Assembly (NCBI RefSeq): GCF_018446385.1
Contig: NC_055996.1
Location: 14,867,317-14,931,316 of the forward strand
Source: Zingiber officinale
Lineage: Eukaryota > Streptophyta > Magnoliopsida > Zingiberales > Zingiberaceae
DNA length: 64,000 nucleotides
Reading direction: 5' to 3'
In this document: positions 11,220-22,052 of the stretch, one piece after another
How the letters are laid out: each line of letters starts with the position of its first letter
Numbering within the stretch: position 1 is the stretch's first letter
Notes under the pieces: generated by a model
Databases searched by the model: none
The model's input: only the letters and a program-made list of their open reading frames with translations
What the model was told of the DNA's origin: nothing
Position numbers and translations under genes: made by a program

Positions 11220-12648
11220 TGTTGGGACCGAAAAGTAGCTAGAGGGGGGTGAATAGCTCGTCGCGTGCTTCGTGGTTGGCGTTGCTTGTTTCTTCAAAGA
11301 TGCGCAGCGGAAACACAAGAAACAAACCACACAACGCTAACAAGGTTGGTTTACTTGGTATCCACCTCACAAGAGGTGACTAGTCCAAGGATCCACACCT
11401 ACTCACGCACCCTCTACTAATAAAATTCTCTTTTTTGGTAACTACCAAAGGCGGAGAAGCCCTACAAGTTCACACTACAAGAAGAAGGGGAGAGGATACA
11501 AAATACAAGCACAAAGCTTACAATGAGTACAAGAAAACCCTAACCCTAGCTTTCTTCCTCTTGCAATAGATCCGCCTCTTGACTTGGAAGAACCTCCAAG
11601 AACTTCAAGAACTGGCGTGGAGAGCTCTGTGGAGTCGCTGGTGAAGATCTGAGGTTTGTCGTGGAAGCGATACCGAAGGAAATGAACACCTGCGGCTTAA
11701 ATCGACGCTAACGGTCGAATCCCGATCGATTGGAATGCTCCCAATCGATCGGGGAGGCTTTGGATCGATCCACGGATCGATCCAAAGCGCCTCTGTGCTC
11801 TGGAAAAATGCCTGGATCGATCCAGCGCTTATCGCGCGAAGCAGTATCGTCCCAATCGATCCACTGATCGATTGGGACCTCTGGATCGATCCACTGATCG
11901 ATCCAGAGGCTTTCTGTGCGCTGGGAAAGTGCCTGGATCGATCCACTGATCGATCCACTGATCGATCCACTGATCAATCCACTGATCGATCCACTGATTG
12001 ATCCAGCTCTTGGTTTTTACCCAAAATCAAGTCCCAAGCCTCCCAAACCAACCTTCGGTCAACTTTAACCTGTTGGTACGTCATGCCTAGCATCTAGTCA
12101 CTTCCTTGACCTGCTAGGACTCCCTCACCAAGTGTCCGGTCAATCCCTTTGACCCACTTGGACTTTTCTTTGTGCCAAGTATCCGGTCAATCCCTTTGAC
12201 CTACTTGGACTTTTCTTCATCATGCGTGGCTTCACTCACCAGGACTTCCAATCTGCCTAGCTTCACTCACTAGGACTTCTCTTCTGCCTGGCTTCACTCA
12301 CCAGGACTTTCACCTAGCTTTACTCACTAGAATTTCTCTGCTGCCTGACTCCACTCACCAGGACTTTCATTTCGCCTAACATCCCAGTTAGGACTTCTGC
12401 CTGGCTTCACTCACCAGGACTTTCACCTAGCTTCACTCACTAGGATTTCTCTGCTACCTGACTCCACTCACCAGGACTTTCATTTCGCCTAACATCCCAG
12501 TTAGGACTTCCCAATCAAGTATCCGATCAATCCTTGACCTACTTGACTCTTCTTCAATCAACCTTGTATTGTCAAACGTCGAAACACAAACCAAGACTCA
12601 AGCTTGGTCAACCAGGTCAACCTTGACCTGAGAGATGTTGCACCAACA
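11220..12648 (-). repeat. Element C left (3') LTR, 1,429 bp
   Basis: TGTTGGGACC to CCAACA. ATCGATC palindromes lie at 11720-12005, ending in about six tandem copies of a 12-13-bp unit (ATCGATCCACTG; 11935-12000). Next comes the series of short inverted repeats (12045-12535), then the pair GGTCAACCTTGACC before the end. It is 93 bp longer than the right LTR, the difference lying in the palindrome cluster. Confidence 0.93.
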
Positions 12649-15070
12649 ATCTCCCCCTTTTTGATGTTTGACAATACCACAATAACACTTACAATACCAC
12701 ATGTAAGTTAGGCTAATCCCATAGCCTCATTCTTCTTCATGCCACTAGGTAATGAACACATAAGTTAAGCTCTCCATTCTCCCCCTAAGAGGACAAACTC
12801 CCTCTAGGTAATGAAAGTCTAACTTACTCTCATTCACAAGTCCTTTCATTCTCCCCCTATTGGCACACATCAAACCATCTTTGAGCACTGATCAACCCAT
12901 GCCCCAATTTCGGGCACACATCAACAAATCCACTTATTGAAAACTCTCCCCCTGAAGAGTTGCTTATCGTTGATCACACCTTCACTCGTTGTGATCAATA
13001 CGATAATGAAGGTCTCATTCCCTTCATTTTTAACCAATACTCGCCCTGGAGCATTAACAAGGTCTAATGACCCAAATGAAGGTCTCATACCCTTCATTTG
13101 TCCTTAATCCTACATTCTCCTTCAATGTAGTTAAATGCCCATCCTTGAGCATTATCCACTTGAAAAACTTGAACAATGAGGATATCCACTCCCCATTAAA
13201 GTTCAAACGCTCAACTTTGAGCATGTTCTTAAAGGAAAGTTAACCACCTTCCAAGGTTCATGAAAATAATTTTCATGTCTTTAAAGAGTCCCTCCCCCTA
13301 AAGACATGGTGATAACTTCTGTCATTACACCAACAATGACTTGGAATCCCTAAACCTTTAGGAAACCCAAATTTTGAAGTTGTGAGGTTCAAATATTCAA
13401 AACTTTGAAACAAACCTCAACCTAAACTTCAATATAGTCTTCCTTAACCAATCCATCCTTGTTTTCAACATGAAAACTCCCTTTTTTTATGTATACAAAT
13501 GTATTTTGAGGGATTTGGAATGGTTACCTAGACTAACATAGGTTCATAATGCTGAAATCAGGCCTTCCCAGCCAAAATCAGCAACTTGGATCGATTGGAG
13601 TTGGGTTTCAATCGATTGAACCTTGCTGAATCGATCCACTGATCGATTCAGGAGGGTTGGATCGATCGGTGGATCGATCCAGACGGCTTCTGTTCGCAGA
13701 AAGCCTGCTCTCAATCGATCGCCCGATCGATTGAGACCCTTCAATCGATCGGGTGATCGATTGAGGTCTGAAAGTTGCTGAAATTCATTTTCAGTCAACT
13801 TCAGAAACCCTTATAAAATTCTACAAAATTCCAAAAATCGTGAAAATTTGTTAGACATTGTTTAGGGCATATATTATCATGGAAAAATAGTTTTCTATGA
13901 AAATACTTCATGTTTTCAAAGATTGACACAAACTTGCAAAAACTTTAGTGTTTTCTTCAAGTTTGTGTCTAACTATTCAATGGTGATTACTATCAAAAGA
14001 TAACCTTCACCAAAGTTTTCCAAACTCATTTTAAAAACATTTTCAAAACCAATATCCCACCATGTTCCTTGGGCATAATGCACATGATTTGTACATTAGC
14101 TTTCCCAATGATGGGAAAAACACATAACTATATGTTTTGATGAACTTAAAACTCAAACAAATGTACTAAATCAACATCTTGAGTTTTGTTCATCATCCTA
14201 ACACCTCACTTGTATCTAATGTGCACTAAACCACATACAAGTCATCTTATAGGTCTTTGTGAGATGTAAATTTTGGTTTTGCCCTAATCTAGGGATCATG
14301 CATATCTTTCTAGGCATTTTGAGTGGTAAACATCCACCAAGGATGTTACTTGTTGATTTCACTTGTTTATAAATGCCTTTTGTCCTTAATTTTAAGGAAA
14401 TAAACATAATGCATGATAATGTTATGGCATGCATCAAAATGGATTAGCTTTCAAAAGAAAGATTCCTATAACTACATGATGTATGTATGACATGACATGG
14501 TATTTTTGTATTTTTCATAATAAGTCATGAATACACAATACAAAACTAAATATGATGTCATGGCATATAGTGAGCAAACAATCATGGCAAGGTTTAGCAT
14601 AAATAAAATACCTAGATTACCTATCTAGGTGTCCTTAAACCTTAGCTAAGTTAAAACTTAAACCTAGATTGCCCTCTAAATGCTCCAAGAAAATGCCAAA
14701 ACCTAACTTGGCATTTCTAATTCTCTTGATTAACTTATGCCAATTGAAATTAAACTTATTCTTCAAATGTTGGCATATTTTGTTCTTCCACAAGAGTAGC
14801 ACTTTGAAATTAAGGCTTAAATTAGGCTTAAATTTCCCAAGAACATACCAAAATCCCAACTTGATAGTTCTTATGATTTTTCCAATTTGTGTCACTTAAA
14901 ATATCATCCAATTTATCAAATTGTGACACATTTTACTCTTCTCAAGAGTAAACATAAATCCATTTCATTTTCAAAGGTTAATAATAACCTTGAAAATGCT
15001 CCTTGAGTGTCAATTTCTTCAAAGGTGGGTTAACTACCCTTCTTCTTAGAATTGACACTCTCTAACCCAT
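12649..15070 (-). other. Element C 3' non-coding interior with repeated polypurine-like tracts
   Basis: No coding frame. On the minus strand several GGGGGAG tracts resemble the polypurine tract at the LTR (12649-12663, ~12778, ~12854, ~12946, ~13292). ATCGAT-type palindromes like those in the LTR are at 13570-13770. Repetition of the polypurine tract upstream of the 3' LTR has been reported as a Sirevirus trait. Confidence 0.65.
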
Positions 15071-16841
15071 CTATGGGGTAGAGAAGATGCTCCTAGGAAC
15101 CCAAAACCTATTGGTGCTCCTTGGATGCTCTAGGTATTCACTAGGGATAACTTCCCTAGATACCTTCCGAGTGACCTTGTTTGGCTTCTTAGAAGCCTTG
15201 ATCACTTTTTCTAGGTCAACTCTAAGGATTGCTTCCCTTGTGACTTTGTTTGTGACTTTCTTAGACTTCTTAGAAGTCTTAGTCACATTTATTGCAAATA
15301 TACTCTTAGGGATGACCTCCCTAGTATTTTTTGCTTGTCCACTAGGCTTAGGGTTGGTTCCATAGCTATATGGAACCCTATGGTAAGTAGGTGTATCTCT
15401 TTTGATTTTAGGTTTGTATCCCAAACCTCTATGGCCCTTGGATGACCCTTTTGTCATATTTGTGATTTTTCTAAGGGTCTTCTCTAATTTATCAAGTCTT
15501 GACCTCAAGACTTGATTTTCCTTCCATAATTCTTCAACCTTAGGTTTTTCACTAAAACCTTGATTTTTCTTCTTCTTAGGCACATACCTAGAATCCTTAG
15601 GGTTCTTGCCTAAGTTCCTATCTACCTTTCTAAACCTAGGTTGAGAGGTTTTAGCATGATAAGCTACATGATTTTCTTTAATTTTATCATGCCTCCCATT
15701 TTCATGGTAAATAGCATTTAAATGATATAAACTTGAACTATCATGCTTTTTACCATTATTCAAAGGGATAGGCTCAATAAAGGTTATCTTTCTTTTTACC
15801 TTGAAAGCTCCCCTTAAGTTGAGCTTCCTCCTTGAGCTTTGACCACCTTCTTTCCCTTAGGGTATTGACTTCGGTAATGCCCCTTTTGATTGCAAGAGAA
15901 GCACACGATGTGCTCCTTGCTCTTCTTTGTTCCGGGGATGGTCTCCTTGGGCTTCTCCTTGCCCTTTAATGCCACTTGGCCCTTCTTCTTGGCCAATTTA
16001 GGGCATTTGCTCTTGTAATGCCCATGTTCCCACATTCAAAGCATATAATATGATTTTTATTATTAATTAAAATGTTTATACCTTTTTGTGTAGGGATGAC
16101 ACTTTCTCCTTTGGATCCGGAGGTAGAAGCTTCCTCTTGATCCGAAGGTGATATTCCTCCATTTGATTTTGCTTGACTTGTGGAGGTGGAAGCTTCTTCA
16201 TCCTCTTCTTCTCTTGACCCGGATGTGGAGGATTCTTCTTGCTCTTGTTCCGGTGTCAATGAAGATTGCTCCCCCTCAATTCTAGAGGTGGAGGCTTCAC
16301 CTTCTTCTTCATCTTCATCCTCTTGTACATGAAACAAGGAATATACTCCTTCCTTGCTCTTTTGATTGCTCTCCTTTGAGGATGAAGCTTCTTGGACCTC
16401 CTCTTCGGAGGTTGAGCATCTCTCAACCTCGGAGTCCTCCTCTTCTTGGTTTTGATCCATTGAGTCGCCCTCTTTGGATTCTCCTTGATTTGGTACAGTG
16501 GAGGGGATCTCATGAATCATTGCCAATTTGCTCCAAAGCTCCTTGGCATCTTCAAACTCTCCAATTTGCTCCAAGATGTTGCTTGGCAATAAATTGACCA
16601 AAAACTTGGTCACTTTGTCATTGGCCTCACATCTTTGGAGTTGCTCCTTACTCCATTTGCTTTTCTTGAGAGCTTTGCCCTTGGAGTTCTTTGGAGCTTC
16701 AAAACCTTCCATAAGAGCAAACCATTGCTCTATCTCCACCATTAAGAAATTCTCGATCCTTGATCTCCAAAGATCGAAGCTTGTAGATATGTACGGTGGA
16801 GTCACCCTTGTGTCAAATCCAAATCCATCTTGGAATTGCAT
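15071..16841 (-). pseudogene. gag: Copia-type gag of element C, frameshifted
   Basis: Minus-strand gag from ATG at 16841 (MQFQDGFGFDT) to the stop at 15071, spread over three frames by two indels, near 16025 (inside the first zinc knuckle) and near 15815. Order: UBN2-like capsid part (LWRSRIENF, NDKVTKFLVNLLP), a long Ser/Glu-rich linker (STSEEEVQEASSS), and knuckle 1 (CFECGN then GHYKSKC in the next frame). Knuckle 2, CFSCNQKGHYRSQY, has its last Cys changed to Tyr. A basic region (AKTSQPRFRK), a coiled coil and the end FWVPRSIFSTP follow. It would have been the structural particle protein. No protease, integrase or RT motif follows it. Confidence 0.88.
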
Positions 16842-16960
16842 CTTGAAGTTGAGCTTCTTGAATTCTTTGACTTTGATGAATTTGCTCCAACTTCTTCACC
16901 CTCTAGCTTTGCTTGTTTTGTTTGCCCCTTCCGGCGATGATTCCGGTGAAGAGCGGCCTC

Positions 16961-16972
16961 GCTCTGATACCA
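16961..16972 (-). other. Primer binding site of element C (initiator tRNA-Met)
   Basis: TGGTATCAGAGC on minus, two bases inside the right LTR that starts at 16975. Confidence 0.9.
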
Positions 16973-16974
16973 CT

Positions 16975-18310
16975 TGTTGGGACCGAAAAGTAACTAGAGG
17001 GGGGGTGAATAGCTCGTCGCGTGCTTCGTGGTTGGCGTTGCTTGTTTCTTCAAAGATGCGCAGCGGAAACACAAGAAACAAACCACACAACGCTAACAAG
17101 GTTGGTTTACTTGGTATCTACCTCACAAGAGGTGACTAGTCCAAGGATCCACACCCACTCACGCACCCTCCACTAATAAAATCCTCCTTTTTGGTAACTA
17201 CCAAAGGCGGAGAAGCCCTACAAGTTCACACTACAAGAAGAAGGGGAGAGGATACAAAATACAAGCACAAAGCTTACAATGAGTACAAGAAAACCCTAAC
17301 CCTAGCTTTCTTCCTCTTGCAATAGATCCGCCTCTTGACTTGGAAGAACCTCCAAGAACTTCAAGAACTGGCGTGGAGAGCTCTGTGGAGTCGCTGGTGA
17401 AGATCTGAGGTTTGTCGTGGAAGCGATACCGAAGGAAATGAACACCTGCGGCTTAAATCGACGCTAACGGTCCACGGATCGATCCAGCGCTTATCGCGCG
17501 AAGCAGTATCGTCCCAATCGATCCACTGATCGATTAGGACATCTGGATCGATCTACTGATCGATCCAGAGGCTTTCTGTGCGCTGGGAAACTGCCTGGAT
17601 CGATCCACTAATCGATCCACTGATCAATCCATTGATCAATCCACTGATCGATCCACTGATTGATCCAGCTCTTAGTTTTTACCCAAAACCAAGTCCCAAG
17701 CCTCCCAAACCAACCTTCGGACAACTTTAACCTGTTGGTATGTCATGCCTAGCATCTAGTCACTTCCTTGACCTGCTAGGACTCCCTCACCAAGTGTCCG
17801 GTCAATCCCTTTGACCCACTTGGACTTTTCTTTGTGCCAAGTATCCGGTCAATTCCTTTGACCTACTTGGACTTTTCTTCATCATGCGTGGCTTCACTCA
17901 CCAGGACTTCCAATCTGCCTAGCTTCACTCACTAGGACTTCTCTTCTGCCTGGCTTCACTCACCAGGACTTTCACCTAGCTTCACTCACTAGGATTTCTC
18001 TGCTGCCTGACTCCACTCACCAGGACTTTCATTTCGCCTAACATCCCAGTTAGGACTTCTGCCTGGCTTCACTCACCAGGACTTTCACCTAGCTTCACTC
18101 ACTAGGATTTCTCTGCTGCCTGACTCCACTCACCAGGACTTTCATTTCGCCTAACATCCCAGTTAGGACTTCCCAGTTAAGTATCCGGTCAATCCTTGAC
18201 CTACTTGACTCTTCTTCAATCAACCTTGTATTGTCAAACATCGAAACACAAACCAAGACTCAAGCTTGGTCAACCAGGTCAACCTTGACCTGAGAGATGT
18301 TGCACCAACA
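16975..18310 (-). repeat. Element C right (5') LTR, 1,336 bp
   Basis: Same family as 11220-12648 and nearly identical where both are present. It is shorter in the ATCGATC palindrome cluster: after about 17470 a stretch present in the left LTR is missing, and both edges of the loss lie at GGATCGATCC copies. The stem-loop series is at 17700-18200. Confidence 0.93.
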
Positions 18311-18315
18311 TCCTT

Positions 18316-19146
18316 GGGTTTCTCCTTGCCCTTAGATGTCACTTGGCCCTTCTTCTTGGTCAATTTAGAACACGTACTTTTGTAGTGCCATTTTTCCCTA
18401 CACTCAAAGCAAATGATATGATTTTTATTATTTAAATTTTAAATTGTTACACCTTTTCTTGTAGGGGTGGCACATGATCCTTCACTTAATTTTTCTTGAC
18501 TTGTGGAGGTGGCACCATCTTCTTCTTCTTCATTTGACCCGGAGGTGGAAGCCTCTTCTTGCTCCGGTGTCAGTGAATGATGCTTCCCCTCAATTCTAAA
18601 GGTGGAGGCCTCTTCATCTTCATCCTCTTGCACATGAAATAAAGAGTATGCTTTGTCTTTGCTCTTTTGGTTGCACTTCTTTGAGGATGAAGCTTCCTGG
18701 ACATCTTCTTCAGAAGTTGAACATCTCTCAACTTTAGAGTTCTCTTCCTCTTGGTCTTGCTCCAATGAGTCACCCTCTTTAGATTTCTCTTGGTTTGGTG
18801 CAGTGGAAGGTTCTTCATGAAACTTGGCCAATTTGCTCCATAGTTCATTCGCATCCTTGTATTCTCCAATTTTACAAATGATTATGCTTGGCAATAGACT
18901 AACCAATAATTTGGTTACCTTGTCATTCGCCTCACACCTTTGAATTTGCTTCTTACTCCATTTGCTTTTCTTGAGAATTTTGCCTTTTGAATTCTTTGGA
19001 GCTTCAAAGCCTTCCATGAGAGCAAACCATTGTTCTATCTCCATCATGAAGAAATTTTTTATCCTTGATTTCTAAGAATCGAAGCTCATTGATGTGAATC
19101 GTGGAGGTACCCTCGTGTCGAATCCGAGTCCATCTCAGAATTCCAT
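18316..19146 (-). pseudogene. gag: Element B gag, 5' half
   Basis: Minus-strand frame from ATG at 19146 to the insertion point of element C. It has in-frame stops close to the start, including TAG at 19072-19074 where element C has a Trp (FDLW), plus a TAA near 18440. It keeps the UBN2-like region (EQWFALMEGFEAP), the Glu/Ser linker and a first zinc knuckle with intact Cys-Cys-His-Cys spacing (CFECREKWHYKSTC). The other half is at 10303-11219. Confidence 0.82.
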
Positions 19147-19226
19147 TTGAAGTTGAACTTGCTTCAACTTCTTCTCCCTCTAGCTTGTTGCCATTTTCGA
19201 CGATGATTCTAGTGAAGAGCAACCTT

Positions 19227-19238
19227 ACTCTAATACCA
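19227..19238 (-). other. Degenerate primer binding site of element B
   Basis: TGGTATTAGAGT on minus, two transitions from the TGGTATCAGAGC of elements A and C, beside the right LTR start at 19241. Confidence 0.8.
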
Positions 19239-19240
19239 CT

Positions 19241-20848
19241 TGTTGGGGTCAATTTGTAGCTAGAAAGGGGTGAATAGCTCGTCACGCTTTGCTTGCTTGC
19301 TTCAACATTGTTGATACGCAGTGGAAAGAACTCGAAACAAGACTCACAACGTTAACATGTAAATTTACTTGGTATCCACCTCAAGAAGAGGTGACTAATC
19401 CAAGGATCCACACACGACATACTCTCTACTAAGAAAAACACTCCTTCTCAGTAACTACTGAAGGTGAAAAAGCCTTGTACAACCTCTCAATACAAGAAGA
19501 AAGAAATACAAACTAATACAATAAGAAATCTTACCAGATTTACAATGAGGAAACCCTAGCTTGCTTCTCCTTCTTGTTTAAAACGTCTCTTGACCTTAGA
19601 AATGCAGCAGCACCTAACTCCAAGACGCTTCAAGAATTGATGGTGATAACTTGTGAGAATCATGAGAGAAGACCATGGAGAGAGATGTTGAATCGCTGCG
19701 AGGAAGACGACTTTAAACTTGACGCTTCCTTCACAACAGTCAAATCTCAATCGATTAAACAATCGATTGAGGAGGTTTGAATAGATCGGCTAATCGATTT
19801 AGAGCGTCTCTGTGCTCTACTGAAAACTGCCTGAATTGATTAACCGATCAATTCAAGCTTCCTCACCTCTGCGCGAGAAAACCATCCCCAATCGATCAAC
19901 TGATCGATTGGCGGTGCCCAATCGATCAGACGATCGATTGGACTTCGGTTCAATAGATCGGCTGATCGATTGAACATCCTTCACTTGCTTAACTAAAGCT
20001 CAAGGGTCTCCAATTTCAACATCTGGTCAACCATGACCTGTTGGAACTCCTCATGCTTAGCATCTGGTCAATCTTGACCTGCCGGGACTTCTTCACCAAG
20101 TGTCCGGTCAATACTTTGACCCACTTGAACTTACCGTTTTGTGCCAAGTGGCCGGTCCTCCATGACCCACTTGGACTTCCTTCCACTAGATGTCTGATCA
20201 CCCCTGACCCATCTCGATTTCCTTGTACCAAGTATCCGGTCACTCCTTTGACCTACTTAGACTTTCCAACACCAAGTGTCCGGTCAACCTTGACCTACCT
20301 AGATTTCCATGTGTCTGGCTTCACTCACCAGGTCTTTGCATCTGCCTAGCTTCACTCACTAGGACTTTCTATCCGCCTGGCTTCACTCATCAAGACTTTC
20401 CATCTGCCTGGCTTCACTCACTAGGACTTTTCCACTGTCTGACTTCACGCACAAGGACTTTCACCTAGCTTCACTCATTAGGATTTTCCCGCTGCCTAGC
20501 TTCACTAATCGGGACTCTAACCTGCCTAACTTCACTCATTAGGTCTTTCACCTGACTTCACTCATTAGGATTTCTCAACTGCTTAGTTTCACTCACTAGG
20601 TCTTTCACTTGCCTAATCTCCAGTTAGGACTTTCCCAGTCAAGTATCTGGTCAAACCTTTGACTTACTTAACTTTTCTTCACATTTAACTGATCAGTCCT
20701 AGACTAGAGGGCAATTGTATTAACAATTTCCCCAATAAGACGATTGCTCCTGCAATCTACATATATTGTCAAACATCAAGACTCAAACTTGAGCCAACTC
20801 AAGCTTAGTCAACCTGGTCAACCTTGATCCAGGGGATATTCACCAACA
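19241..20848 (-). repeat. Element B right (5') LTR, 1,608 bp
   Basis: TGTTGGGG...CCAACA, matching the split left LTR. ATCGAT-type palindromes are at 19745-19975 and the inverted-repeat series at 19995-20690, with more broken arms than in G or C, in keeping with an older copy. Confidence 0.9.
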
Positions 20849-21189
20849 AAATGGGCATAGATAATAGTCTAATAAAATCGTTGTCTATTACCATATAAAC
20901 AACACTAATAGATAACGATTAATTAAAATTATTGTTGTAAGTAAAAAAAACTTATAGACAACGGGTTTAAAAAATCGGTGTCTTTGACATACATAAGACA
21001 ATTATTTTAAAAAAATATTATTTTTGACATACATAAGATAATAATTTTTTAAATACCATTACCTTTTTTCCAAGAAAATAATCAACAACAATCGTTTTCA
21101 ATAAAAACTATTATTAAATAGAAAATACATCAGTTTTTTGAAAAATCGTTGTTTGTTGAGTGTGGTTGAATTTTAAATTTCTTGTAGTG
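20849..21189. mobile_element. Right terminus of a CACTA (En/Spm-type) DNA transposon fragment
   Basis: The right end reads CTTGTAGTG at 21181-21189, the complement of the plant CACTA terminal repeat CACTACAAG(AAA). Inside it are subterminal repeats on AAATCGTTGT and CGTTGTCTA, as in non-autonomous CACTA elements. No matching left end is visible, either here or left of element B, which inserted at AAATG inside or beside it. No transposase frame is present. Confidence 0.6.
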
Positions 21190-22032
21190 AATTTATGATT
21201 CAAGATTTGTATCAAATAAAAATTATTCCATAGCTGCTACAACGTATAAAAGCTATTCGGTAGTTGCTGCTAAAATATATTTAGTATGGATTTAAAATTT
21301 AAGATTTATGATATCTTAATATTATTATATCAAAATATTATTTACCAATTTAATTAAAATTATTTAAACTTCGTCAAAATAATTTTAAAATAATTATACA
21401 AACTATTTGATATAATAATATTTAAATATACTAAATTCTAAATTTAAATCTCTAAATTCAAAACTTACACTAACTACTGATAGTTTTTATATGTTACGGT
21501 AACTATTGATAGTTTTTATACTATATAAATTATAAATTTTAAACTCATTCTAAATATACTATATAAAATTATTGGATAGCTTTTATATGTTGCACCCGTT
21601 ATTTAATAACTTTTACGTATTATAGAAACCAGTTGATAGTTTCTAAGATTAAATAATTAAGAACATCCACGGTATATTTATGAACATTACTTCTCTAAAT
21701 ATTATAGAGGAGAGAAAAGAAATAGAGAAATTGATATATAATATATTGAAAAATAGATATTTAAATTTAATAAAATAATTTTTTTATTCTAAATTATGTA
21801 TTTTGGATAGGGAAATTGACGTGGATAGTCTAAGTTTTCGATAAAATCATAAGAGGTCGCTCGTTTTTTTTTTCCAATACGTTCTTTTCATGATTTGTAA
21901 AATATGAAGTGTACTTTTGATTATTGTTCTTTTTTTTTTTCTAATACAGAATAAATGTAAATATTTAGTCATTTAAGTTTATAAAAAAATGTAAATGTTC
22001 CGCTGGATTAAAAAGGGGCGTTGTGTCCTGGG
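21190..22032. other. AT-rich upstream region of ICln
   Basis: No gene, repeat family or clear promoter box was recognised. Low-complexity AT stretches dominate (for example 21280-21560). It must hold the ICln promoter. Confidence 0.5.
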
Positions 22033-22040
22033 AACCCTAA
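22033..22040 (+). promoter_or_regulatory. Telo-box upstream of ICln
   Basis: AACCCTAA, 12 bases before the ICln ATG. Telo-boxes are common near the start of plant genes for ribosome and RNA-processing proteins. The same motif stands before the hnRNP gene (35716-35723). Confidence 0.45.
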
Positions 22041-22052
22041 AGATACCCCGCT

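Larger units (their letters stand above)
11220..18310 (-). mobile_element. Element C: 7.1-kb gag-only Sirevirus-like LTR retrotransposon, complete
   Basis: LTRs 11220-12648 and 16975-18310 (TGTTGGGACC...CACCAACA) are flanked by TCCTT on both sides (11215-11219 and 18311-18315). The primer site TGGTATCAGAGC (minus, 16961-16972) is next to the right LTR and a purine tract (minus, 12649-12663) next to the left one. The 4,326-bp interior has gag in its 5' half and about 2.4 kb without coding potential in its 3' half; no pol fits. It inserted into the gag of element B, its own relative, so the family nested in itself. Confidence 0.95.
1403..20848 (-). mobile_element. Element B: copia-type (Sirevirus-like) LTR retrotransposon, gag-only, carrying three nested insertions
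   Basis: The element starts TGTTGGGG at 1403 and ends CCAACA at 20848. It is flanked on both sides by AAATG (1398-1402 and 20849-20853), a perfect 5-bp target-site duplication. Orientation is minus, from the degenerate initiator-Met primer site at 19227-19238 beside the right LTR and a purine-rich tract (minus strand) beside the left LTR at 7032. Inserted in it are element A (3163-7018, in the left LTR), solo LTR D (8959-10039) and element C (11220-18310, in gag). Without them B would be about 7.4 kb. Its interior has gag and a long non-coding 3' part but no protease, integrase or reverse transcriptase. C is a sister copy. Confidence 0.9.

Noticed and set aside
11605..12001. DRSTDRST-type repeat frames on both strands
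   Set aside because: Product of the ATCGATCCACTG tandem palindromes in the LTR of C, not a protein.
16528..17139. 203-codon plus-strand frame
   Set aside because: Lies antisense to the gag of C and crosses into its LTR; no motif.
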